Part shown: positions 1 to 9,300 of the stretch, one piece after another
How the letters are laid out: every line of letters begins with the position of its first letter
How positions within the stretch are numbered: position 1 is the first letter of the stretch
Origin: Pontederia crassipes
Lineage: Eukaryota > Streptophyta > Magnoliopsida > Commelinales > Pontederiaceae
Length of the DNA stretch: 64,000 nucleotides
NCBI GenBank assembly: GCA_030549335.1
Contig: JAUKPH010000018.1
Span: 6,820,001 to 6,884,000, forward strand
Direction: 5' to 3'
The notes under the pieces: model-generated
The model's database searches: none
Seen by the model: only the letters and a program-made list of their open reading frames with translations
What the model was told of the DNA's origin: nothing
Position numbers and translations under genes: made by a program

Positions 1-6
1 GGTGAT

Positions 7-12
7 AGATCT
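7..12. other. Conserved AGATCT palindrome (BglII recognition word) in nearly every monomer
   Basis: AGATCT occurs at monomer positions 7-12 in almost all units. It is lost in a few tagged copies: gatagttctt near 6518, 12291 and 17770, gatagaactt near 8146, gatacatctt near 21617 and 22949, gatatatctt near 20284, and gatcgttag near 18218. The regular 148-bp spacing predicts a ladder of 148-bp multiples for this array. Confidence 0.9.
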
Positions 13-104
13 TTAGAACTTTAACTCTTTTTCAAACCGAAGTTGAACCGTTACAATCAAAGATAACGCTCCTAGGGATTAGAGTCTTAGAGTTAGGTTC
101 AAAG
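11..104. other. Imperfect long dyad inside the monomer (arms 11-27 and 90-104)
   Basis: CTTTAGAACTTTAACTC at 11-27 is nearly the reverse complement of GAGTTAGGTTCAAAG at 90-104. The alignment needs two single-base gaps and one mismatch. A second short inverted pair, TTGAACC at 44-49/50 and GGTTCAA at 96-102, overlaps it. The monomer could in principle fold as a hairpin with a loop of about 60 bases. The pairing is visible in the sequence; a role is inference. Confidence 0.6.
72..98 (+). other. Cluster of four TTAG-type words resembling degenerate telomere hexamers
   Basis: Within 27 bases of the consensus monomer lie TTAGGG (72-77), TTAGAG (79-84), TTAGAG (87-92) and TTAGGT (93-98). The first alternates between TTAGGG and TTGGGG among monomers, and the third between TTAGAG and TTTGAG. 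The middle part is also a direct repeat of TTAGAGT at 79 and 87. It is not a telomere array, because the words are separated by other bases and occur once per 148 bp. Similarity to telomere repeats may be chance or may reflect origin. Confidence 0.5.
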
Positions 105-117
105 CTATAAGTTATAG
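105..117. other. Perfect hyphenated palindrome CTATAA-G-TTATAG in each monomer
   Basis: Six-base arms flank a single central G, making a 13-bp symmetric element at monomer positions 105-117. It is among the best conserved parts of the unit. Exceptions are the nine monomers with GCTAATTTATAG, which lose two bases here, and scattered central changes such as ATATGTTATAG (near 21867, 23200 and 25567), ATACGTTATAG (near 59300) and ATGAGTTATAG (near 27786). Symmetric elements are typical binding sites for dimeric proteins or sites of DNA bending; no particular protein can be named. Confidence 0.75.
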
Positions 118-1628
118 ATACTTATGACAACCTTTGGGTGTCCAAAGAGGTGATAGATCTTTAGAACTTTAACTCTTTTTCAAACCGAAGTTGAACCGTT
201 ACAATCAAATATAACGCCCTTAGGGATTAGAGTCTTAGAGTTAGGTTCAAAGCTATAAGTTATAGATACTTATTACAACCTTTGGGTGTCCTAAGAGGTG
301 ATAGATCTTTAGAACTTTAACTCTATTTCAAACCAAAGTTGAACCGTTACAATCAAAGATAACTCTCTTGGGGATTAGAGTCTTAGAGTTAGGTTCAAAG
401 CTATAAGTTATAGATACTTATGACAACCTTTGGGTGTCCTAAGAGGTGATAGATCTTTAGAACTTTAGTTCTATTTCAAACCGAAGTTGAACCGTTACAA
501 TCACAGATAACGCTCTTCGGGATTAGAGTCTTAGAGTTAGGTTCAAAGCTATAAGTTATAGATACTTATTACAACCTTTGGGTGTCCTAAGAGGTGATAG
601 ATCTTTAGAACTTTAACTCTATTTCAAACCGAAGTTGAACCGTTACAATCAAAGATAACGCTCTTAGGGATTAGAGTCTTAGAGTTAGGTTCAAAGCTAT
701 AAGTTATAGATACTTATGACAACCTTTGGGTGTCCTAAGAGGTGATAGATCTTTAGAACTTTAATTCTATTTCAAACCGAAGTTGAACCGTTACAATCAA
801 AGATAACGCTCTTGGGGATTAGAGTCTTAGAGTTAGGTTCAAAGCTATAAGTTATAGATACTTATTACAACCTTTGGGTGTCTTAAGAGGTGATAGATCT
901 TTAGAACTTTAACTCTATTTCAAACCGAAGTTGAACCGTTACAATCAAAGATAACGCTCTTGGGGATTAGAGTCTTAGAGTTAGGTTCAAAGCTATAAGT
1001 TATAGAAACTTATTACAACCTTTGTGTGTCCTAAGAGGTGATAGATCTTTAGAACTTTAACTCTATTTCAAACCGAAGTTGAACCGTTACAATCAAAGAT
1101 AACGCTCTTAGGGATTAGAGTCTTAGAGTTAGGTTCAAAGCTATAAGTTATAGATACTTATTACAACCTTTGGGTGTCCTAAGAGGTGATAGATCTTTAG
1201 AACTTTAACTCTATTTCAAACCGAAGTTGAACCGTTACAATCAAAGATAACGCTCTTGGGGATTAGAGTCTTAGAGTTAGGTTCAAAGCTATAAGTTATA
1301 GATACTTATGACGACCTTTGGGTGTCCTAAGAGGTGATAGATCTTTAGAACTTTAATTCTATTTCAAACCGAAGTTGAACCGTTACAATCAAAGATAACG
1401 CTCTTGGGGATTAGAGTCTTAGAGTTAGGTTCAAAGCTATAAGTTATAAATACTTATTACAACCTTTGGGTGTCTTAAGAGGTGATAGATCTTTAGAACT
1501 TTAACTCTATTTCAAACCGAAGTTGAACCGTTACAATCAAAGATAACGCTCTTGGGGATTAGAGTCTTTGAGTTAGGTTCAAAGCTATAAGTTATAGATA
1601 CTTATTACAACCTTTGGGTGTCCTAAGA

Positions 1629-2516
1629 GGTGATAGATCTTTAGAACTTTAACTCTTTTTCAAACCGAAGTTGAACCGTTACAATCAAAGATAACGCTCC
1701 TAGGGATTAGAGTCTTAGAGTTAGGTTCAAAGCTATAAGTTATAGATACTTATGACAACCTTTGGGTGTCCAAAGAGGTGATAGATCTTTAGAACTTTAA
1801 CTCTTTTTCAAACCGAAGTTGAACCGTTACAATCAAATATAACGCCCTTAGGGATTAGAGTCTTAGAGTTAGGTTCAAAGCTATAAGTTATAGATACTTA
1901 TTACAACCTTTGGGTGTCCTAAGAGGTGATAGATCTTTAGAACTTTAACTCTATTTCAAACCAAAGTTGAACCGTTACAATCAAAGATAACTCTCTTGGG
2001 GATTAGAGTCTTAGAGTTAGGTTCAAAGCTATAAGTTATAGATACTTATGACAACCTTTGGGTGTCCTAAGAGGTGATAGATCTTTAGAACTTTAGTTCT
2101 ATTTCAAACCGAAGTTGAACCGTTACAATCACAGATAACGCTCTTCGGGATTAGAGTCTTAGAGTTAGGTTCAAAGCTATAAGTTATAGATACTTATTAC
2201 AACCTTTGGGTGTCCTAAGAGGTGATAGATCTTTAGAACTTTAACTCTATTTCAAACCGAAGTTGAACCGTTACAATCAAAGATAACGCTCTTAGGGATT
2301 AGAGTCTTAGAGTTAGGTTCAAAGCTATAAGTTATAGATACTTATGACAACCTTTGGGTGTCCTAAGAGGTGATAGATCTTTAGAACTTTAATTCTATTT
2401 CAAACCGAAGTTGAACCGTTACAATCAAAGATAACGCTCTTGGGGATTAGAGTCTTAGAGTTAGGTTCAAAGCTATAAGTTATAGATACTTATGACAACC
2501 TTTGGGTGTCCTAAGA
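1629..2516. repeat. Partial second copy of the 11-monomer unit
   Basis: Monomers at 1629, 1777, 1925, 2073 and 2221 repeat units 1-5 with no difference seen by eye, including the rare TTTAGTTC and CTTCGGG tags. The match continues into the TTAATTC monomer at 2369 and then stops, since that copy ends in TATGAC and CCTAAGA rather than TATTAC and CTTAAGA. The next monomer (2517) has CTCTAAGGG, so the two copies part within the sixth unit. Confidence 0.85.
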
Positions 2517-3552
2517 GGTGATAGATCTTTAGAACTTTAACTCTATTTCAAACCGAAGTTGAACCGTTACAATCAAAGATAACGCTCTAAGGGATTAGAG
2601 TCTTAGAGTTAGGTTCAAAGCTATAAGTTATAGATACTTATTACAACCTTTGGGTGTCTTAAGAGGTGATAGATCTTTAGAACTTTAACTCTATTTCAAA
2701 CCGAAGTTGAACCGTTACAATCAAAGATAACGCTCTTAGGGATTAGAGTCTTAGAGTTAGGTTCAAAGCTATAAGTTATAGATACTTATCACAACCTTTG
2801 GGTGTCCTAAGAGGTGATAGATCTTTAGAACTTTAACTCTTTATCAAACCGAAGTTGAACCGTTACAATCAAAGATAACGCTCTTAGGGATTAGAGTCTT
2901 AGAGTTAGGTTCAAAGCTATAAGTTATAGATACTTATGACAACCTTTGGGTGTCCTTAGAGGTGATAGATCTTTAGAACTTTAATTCTATTTCAAACCGA
3001 AGTTGAACCGTTACAATCAAAGATAACGCTCTTGGGGATTAGAGTCTTAGAGTTAGGTTCAAAGCTATAAGTTATAGATACTTATGACAACCTTTGGGTG
3101 TCCTAAGAGGTGATAGATCTTTAGAACTTTAACTCTATTTCAAACCGAAGTTGAACCGTTACAATCAAAGATAACGCTCTTAGGGATTAGAGTCTTAGAG
3201 TTAGGTTCAAAGCTATAAGTTATAGATACTTATTACAACCTTTGGGTGTCTTAAGAGGTGATAGATCTTTAGAACTTTAACTCTATTTCAAACCGAAGTT
3301 GAACCGTTACAATCAAAGATAACGCTCTTAGGGATTAGAGTCTTAGAGTTAGGTTCAAAGCTATAAGTTATAGATACTTATTACAACCTTTGGGCGTCCT
3401 AAGAGGTGATAGATCTTTAGAACTTTAACTCTATTTCAAACCGAAGTTGAACCGTTACAATCAAAGATAACGCTCTTAGGGATTAGAGTCTTAGAGTTAG
3501 GTTCAAAGCTATAAGTTATAGACACTTATGACAACCTTTGGGTGTCCTAAGA
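2369..3552. repeat. Four-monomer (592-bp) periodicity, two rounds
   Basis: The series TTAATTC with TATGAC (2369), a CTTAAGA-tailed unit (2517), a plain unit (2665) and a TATGAC unit (2813) is followed by a similar series at 2961, 3109, 3257 and 3405. The two rounds differ at several sites (CTCTAAGGG against CTCTTAGGG, TATCAC against TATTAC, CCTTAGA against CCTAAGA), so this is an older or converted duplication. Confidence 0.6.
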
Positions 3553-4737
3553 GGTGATAGATCTTTAGAACTTTAACTCTTTTTCAAACCGAAGTTGAAC
3601 CGTTACAATCAAATATAACGCTCTTAGGGATTAGAGTCTTAGAGTTAGGTTCAAAGCTATAAGTTATAGATACTTATGACAACCTTTGGGCGTCCTAAGA
3701 GGTGATAGATCTTTAGAACTTTAACTCTTTTTCAAACCGAAGTTGAACCGTTACAATCAAAGATAACGCTCTTAGGGATTAGAGTCTTAGAGTTAGGTTC
3801 AAAGCTATAAGTTATAGATACTTATCACAACCTTTGGGTGTCCTAAGAGGTGATAGATCTTTAGAACTTTAACTCTATTTCAAACCGAAGTTGAACCGTT
3901 ACAATCAAAGATAACGCTCTTAGGGATTAGAGTCTTAGAGTTAGGTTCAAAGCTATAAGTTATAGATACTTATGACAACCTTTGGGCGTCCTAAGAGGTG
4001 ATAGATCTTTAGAACTTTAACTCTTTTTCAAACCGAAGTTGGACTGTTACAATCAAAGATAACGCTCTTAGGGATTAGAGTCTTAGAGTTAGGTTCAAAG
4101 CTATAAGTTATAGATACTTATCACAACCTTTGGGCGTCCTAAGAGGTGTTAGATCTTTAGAACTTTAACTATATTTCAAACCAAAGTTGAACCGTTACAA
4201 TCAAAGATAACGCTCTTAGGGATTAGAGTCTTAGAGTTAGGTTCAAAGCTATAAGTTATAGATACTTATGACAACCTTTTGGGTGTCCTAAGAGGTGATA
4301 GATCTTTAGAACTTTAACTCTATTTCAAACCGAAGTTGAACCGTTACAATCAAAGATAACGCTCTTAGGGATTAGAGTCTTAGAGTTAGGTTCAAAGCTA
4401 TAAGTTATAGATACTTATGACAACCTTTGGGTGTCCTAAGAGGTGATAGATCTTTAGAACTTTAACTCTTTTTCAAACCGAAGTTGAACCGTTACAATCA
4501 AATATAACGCTCTTAGGGATTAGAGTCTTAGAGTTAGGTTCAAAGCTATAAGTTATAGATACTTATGACAACCTTTGGGTGTCCTAAGAGGTGATAGATC
4601 TTTAGAACTTTAATTCTATTTCAAACCGAAGTTGAACCGTTACAATCAAAGATAACGCTCTTGGGGATTAGAGTCTTTGAGTTAGGTTCAAAGCTATAAG
4701 TTATAGATACTTATTACAACCTTTGGGTGTCCTAAGA
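3553..4737. repeat. Monomer stretch with GTTGGACTG and GTGTTAGATC tags
   Basis: Plain satellite, mostly with T at position 29 and GGGCGTCC. The pair at 3997 (GTTGGACTG, TATCAC) and 4145 (GTGTTAGATC, ACTATATTTC, ACCAAAG, then a four-T run giving 149 bp) recurs at 11547 and 11695. The 4145 type is also found near 9330 and 15100, so it marks copied segments across the left third of the window. Confidence 0.7.
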
Positions 4738-5477
4738 GGTGATAGATCTTTAGAACTTTAACTCTTTTTCAAACCGAAGTTGAACCGTTACAATCAAAGA
4801 TAACGCTCTTAGGGATTAGAGTCTTAGAGTTAGGTTCAAAGCTATAAGTTATAGATACTGATGACAACCTTTGGGTGTCCAAAGAGGTGATAGATCTTTA
4901 GAACTTTAACTCTTTTTCAAACCGAAGTTGAACCGTTACAATCAAATATAACGCCCTTAGGGATTAGAGTCTTAGAGTTAGGTTCAAAGCTATAAGTTAT
5001 AGATACTTATTACAACCTTTGGGTGTCCTAAGAGGTGATAGATCTTTAGAACTTTAACTCTATTTCAAACCAAAGTTGAACCGTTACAATCAAAGATAAC
5101 TCTCTTGGGGATTAGAGTCTTAGAGTTAGGTTCAAAGCTATAAGTTATAGATACTTATGACAACCTTTGGGTGTCCTAAGAGGTGATAGATCTTTAGAAC
5201 TTTAATTCTATTTCAAACCGAAGTTGAACCGTTACAATCACAGATAACGCTCTTCGGGATTGGAGTCTTAGAGTTAGGTTCAAAGCTATAAGTTATAGAT
5301 ACTTATTACAACCTTTGGGTGTCCTAAGAGGTGATAGATCTTTAGAACTTTAACTCTATTTCAAACCGAAGTTGAACCGTTACAATCAAAGATAACGCTC
5401 TTAGGGATTAGAGTCTTAGAGTTAGGTTCAAAGCTATAAGTTATAGATACTTATGACAACCTTTGGGTGTCCTAAGA
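4738..5477. repeat. Third copy of the five-monomer left module
   Basis: Monomers at 4738, 4886, 5034, 5182 and 5330 repeat the order seen at 1-740: CCAAAGA tail, AATATAACGCCC, ACCAAAG with AACTCTC, CACAGATAACG with CTTCGGG, plain. Differences include GATACTGATGAC in the first unit, TTAATTC instead of TTAGTTC, and GATTGGAG in the fourth. Further versions start at 6662 and 12435. Confidence 0.8.
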
Positions 5478-6365
5478 GGTGATAGATCTTTAGAACTTTA
5501 ATTCTATTTCAAACCGAAGTTGAACCGTTACAATCAAAGATTACGCTCTTGGGGATTAGAGTCTTAGAGTTAGGTTCAAAGCTATAAGTTATAGATACTT
5601 ATGACAACCTTTGGGTGTCCTAAGAGGTGATAGATCTTTAGAACTTTAACTCTATTTCAAACCGAAGTTGAACCGTTACAATCAAAGATAACGCTCTTAG
5701 GGATTAGAGTCTTAGAGTTAAGTTCAAAGCTATAAGTTATAGATACTTATTACAACCTTTGGGTGTCCTAAGAGGTGATAGATCTTTAGAACTTTAACTC
5801 TATTTCAAACCGAAGTTGAACCGTTACAATCAAAGATAACGCTCTTAGGGATTAGAGTCTTAGAGTTAGGTTCAAAGCTATAAGTTATAGATACTTATTA
5901 CAACCTTTGGGTGTCCTAAGAGGTGATAGATCTTTAGAACTTTAACTCTATTTCAAACCGAAGTTGAACCGTTACAATCAAAGATAACGCTCTAAGGGAT
6001 TAGAGTCTTAGAGTTAGGTTCAAAGCTATAAGTTATAGATACTTATGACAACCTTTGGGCGTCCTAAGAGGTGATAGATCTTTAGAACTTTAACTCTTTT
6101 TCAAACCGAAGTTGAACCGTTACAATCAAAGATAACGCTCTAAGGGATTAGAGTCTTAGAGTTAGGTTCAAAGCTATAAGTTATAGATACTTATGACAAC
6201 CTTTGGGCGTCCTAAGAGGTGATAGATCTTTAGAACTTTAACTCTTTTTCAAACCGAAGTTGAACCGTTACAATCAAAGATAACGCTCTAAGGGATTAGA
6301 GTCTTAGAGTTAGGTTCAAAGCTATAAGTTATAGATACTTATGACAACCTTTGGGTGTCCAAAGA
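5478..6365. repeat. Six monomers leading into the large duplicated block
   Basis: Ordinary satellite copies. The last three (5922, 6070, 6218) share CTCTAAGGG and TATGAC, and two of them have GGGCGTCC; a similar run of CTCTAAGGG copies lies at about 7855-8300 and 13620-14050. Nothing but satellite is present. Confidence 0.75.
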
Positions 6366-9300
6366 GGTGATAGATCTTTAGAACTTTAACTCTTTTTCAA
6401 ATCGAACTTGAACCGTTACAATCAAATATAACGCTCTTAGGGATTAGAGTCTTAGAGTTAGGTTCAAAGCTATAAGTTATAGATACTTATTACAACCTTT
6501 GGGTGTCCTAAGAGGTGATAGTTCTTTAGAACTTTATCTCTATTTCAAACCAAAGTTGAACCGTTACAATCAAAGATAACGCTCTTGGGGATTAGAGTCT
6601 TTGAGTTAGGTTCAAAGCTATAAGTTATAGATACTTATTACAACCTTTGGGTGTCCTAAGAGGAGATAGATCTTTAGAACTTTAACTCCATCTCAAACCG
6701 AAGTTGAACCGTTACAATCAAATATAACGCTCTTAGGGATTAGAGTCTTAGAGTTAGGTTCAAACCTATAAGTTATAGATACTTATGACAACCTTTGGGT
6801 GTCCAAAGAGGTGATAGATCTTTAGAACTTTAACTCTTTTTCAAACCGAAGTTGAACCGTTACAATCAAATATAACGCCCTTAGGGATTAGAGTCTTAGA
6901 GTTAGGTTCAAAGCTATAAGTTATAGATACTTATTACAACCTTTGGGTGTCCTAAGAGGTGATAGATCTTTAGAACTTTAACTCTATTTCAAACCAAAGT
7001 TGAACCATTACAATCAAAGATAACGCTCTTGGGGATTAGAGTCTTAGAGTTAGGTTCAAAGCTATAAGTTATAGATACTTATGACAACCTTTGGGTGTCC
7101 TAAGAGGTGATAGATCTTTAGAACTTTAATTCTATTTCAAACCGAAGTTGAACCGTTACAATCACAGATAACGCTCTTCGGGATTAGAGTCTTAGAGTTA
7201 GGTTCAAAGCTATAAGTTATAGATACTTATTACAACCTTTGGGTGTCCTAAGAGGTGATAGATCTTTAGAACTTTAACTCTATTTCAAACCGAAGTTGAA
7301 CCGTTACAATCACAGATAACGCTCTTAGGGATTAGAGTCTTAGAGTTAGGTTCAAAGCTATAAGTTATAGATACTTATGACAACCTTTGGGTGTCCTAAG
7401 AGGTGATAGATCTTTAGAACTTTAATTCTATTTCAAACCGAAGTTGAACCGTTACAATCAAAGATAACGCTCTTGGGGATTAGAGTCTTAGAGTTAGGTT
7501 CAAAGCTATAAGTTATAGATACTTATTACAACCTTTGGGTGTCTTAAGAGGTGATAGATCTTTAGAACTTTAACTCTATTTCAAACCGAAGTTGAACCGT
7601 TACAATCAAAGATAACGCTCTTGGGGATTAGAGTCTTAGAGTTAGGTTCAAAGCTATAAGTTATAGAAACTTATTACAACCTTTGGGTGTCCTAAGAGGT
7701 GATAGATCTTTAGAACTTTAACTCTATTTCAAACCGAAGTTGAACCGTTACAATCAAAGATAACGCTCTTAGGGATTAGAGTCTTAGAGTTAGGTTCAAA
7801 GCTATAAGTTATAGATACTTATTACAACCTTTGGGTGTCCTAAGAGGTGATAGATCTTTAGAACTTTAACTCTATTTCAAACCGAAGTTGAACCGTTACA
7901 ATCAAAGATAACGCTCTAAGGGATTAGAGTCTTAGAGTTAGGTTCAAAGCTATAAGTTATAGATACTTATGACAACCTTTGGGCGTCCTAAGAGGTGATA
8001 GATCTTTAGAACTTTAACTCTTTTTCAAACCGAAGTTGAACCGTTACAATCAAAGATAACGCTCTAAGGGATTAGAGTCTTAGAGTTAGGTTCAAAGCTA
8101 TAAGTTATAGATACTTATGACAACCTTTGGGCGTCCTAAGAGGTGATAGAACTTTAGAACTTTAACTCTTTTTCAAACCGAAGTTGAACCGTTACAATCA
8201 AAGATAACGCTCTAAGGGATTAGAGTCTTAGAGTTAGGTTCAAAGCTATAAGTTATAGATACTTATGACAACCTTTGGGCGTCCTAAGAGGTGATAGATC
8301 TTTAGAACTTTAACTCTTTTTCAAACCAAAGTTGAACCGTTACAATCAAAGATAACGCTCTTAGGGATTAGAGTCTTAGACTTAGGTTCAAAGCTATAAG
8401 TTATAGATACTTATTACAACCTTTGGGTGTCCTAAGAGGTGATAGATCTTTAGAACTTTAACTCTATTTCAAACCGAAGTTGAACCGTTACAATAAAAAA
8501 TAACGCTCTAGGGGATTAGAGTCTTAGAGTTAGGTTCAAAGCTATAAGTTATACATACTTATTACAACCTTTGGGCGTCCTAAGAGGTGATAGATCTTTA
8601 GAACTTTAACTCTTTTTCAAACCAAAGTTGAACCGTTACAATCAAAGATAACGCTCTTGGGGATTAGAGTCTTAGAGTTAGGTTCAAAGCTATAAGTTAT
8701 AGATACTTATGACAACCTTTGGGTGTCCTAAGAGGTGATAGATCTTTAGAACTTTAACTCCATTTCAAACCGAAGTTGAACCGTAACAATCAAAGATAAC
8801 GCTCTTGGGGATTAGAGTCTTAGAGTAAGGTGCAAATCTATAAGTTATAGATACTTATTACAACCTTTGGGTGTCCTAAGAGGTGATAGATCTTTAGAAC
8901 TTTAACTCTATTTCAAACCGAAGTTGAACCGTTACAATCAAAGATAACGCTCTTGGGGATTAGAGTCTTTGAGTTAGGTTCAAAGCTATAAGTTAAAGAT
9001 ACTTATTACAACCTTTGGGTGAACTAAGAGGTGATAGATCTTTAGAACTTTAACTCTATTTCAAACCGAAGTTGAACCGTTACAATCAAATATAACGCTC
9101 TTGGGGATTAGAGTCTTAGAGTAAGGTTCAAAGCTATAAGTTATAGATACTTATTACAACCTTTGGGTGTCCTAAGAGGTGATAGATCTTTAGAACTTTA
9201 ACTCTATTTCAAACCAAAGTTGAACCGTTACAATCAAAGATAACGCTCTTGGGGATTAGAGTCTTAGAGTTAGGTTCAAAGCTATAAGTTATAGATACTT

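Larger units (their letters stand above)
1..148 (+). repeat. Reference monomer (first copy) used for position numbering
   Basis: This copy sets the coordinate system 1-148. Landmarks: AGATCT at 7-12, two AACCG words at 35-39 and 46-50, four TTAG-type words from 72 to 98, a hyphenated palindrome at 105-117, and the variable tail at 126-148. This copy carries T at 29, an unusual CTCCTAGGG where most copies have CTCTTAGGG, and a CCAAAGA tail. Stop codons fall in all three forward frames within one unit (for example starting at 3, 14 and 22), and stop complements fall in all three reverse frames (starting at 13, 21 and 32), so it cannot encode a protein of useful length. Confidence 0.97.
1..1628. 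repeat. 11-monomer higher-order unit, first copy
   Basis: Eleven distinguishable monomers, 1,628 bp. Tags in order: CTCCTAGGG (unit 1), AATATAACGCCC (unit 2), ACCAAAG with AACTCTCTTGGGG (unit 3), TTTAGTTC with CACAGATAACG and CTTCGGG (unit 4), plain (unit 5), TTAATTC (unit 6), TATAGAAAC (unit 7), plain (unit 8), TGACGACC (unit 9), TTAATTC with TATAAATAC (unit 10), and TCTTTGAG (unit 11). The same series restarts at 1629, exactly 11 x 148 bp later. Confidence 0.85.

Noticed and set aside
31-50. CENP-B box in the CCGAAGTTGAACCG region
   Set aside because: The reverse strand has CTTCGG, but the required CGGG part of the box and its spacing are missing, so this is not a credible match.
72-98. 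True telomere or interstitial telomere tract
   Set aside because: The hexamer-like words are degenerate and occur once per 148-bp unit, with no contiguous perfect tract anywhere in the window.
105-120. TATA-box promoter at CTATAAGTTATAG
   Set aside because: TATA-like words are expected in AT-rich DNA, and no initiator, transcript or downstream gene is visible. The symmetric element is reported as a palindrome only.
1-2368. Assembly error as the cause of the repeated 1-740 and 1629-2368 blocks
   Set aside because: It cannot be excluded from sequence alone. However, later copies of the same module (4738, 6662, 12435) carry their own private changes, so repeated copying is a natural explanation.
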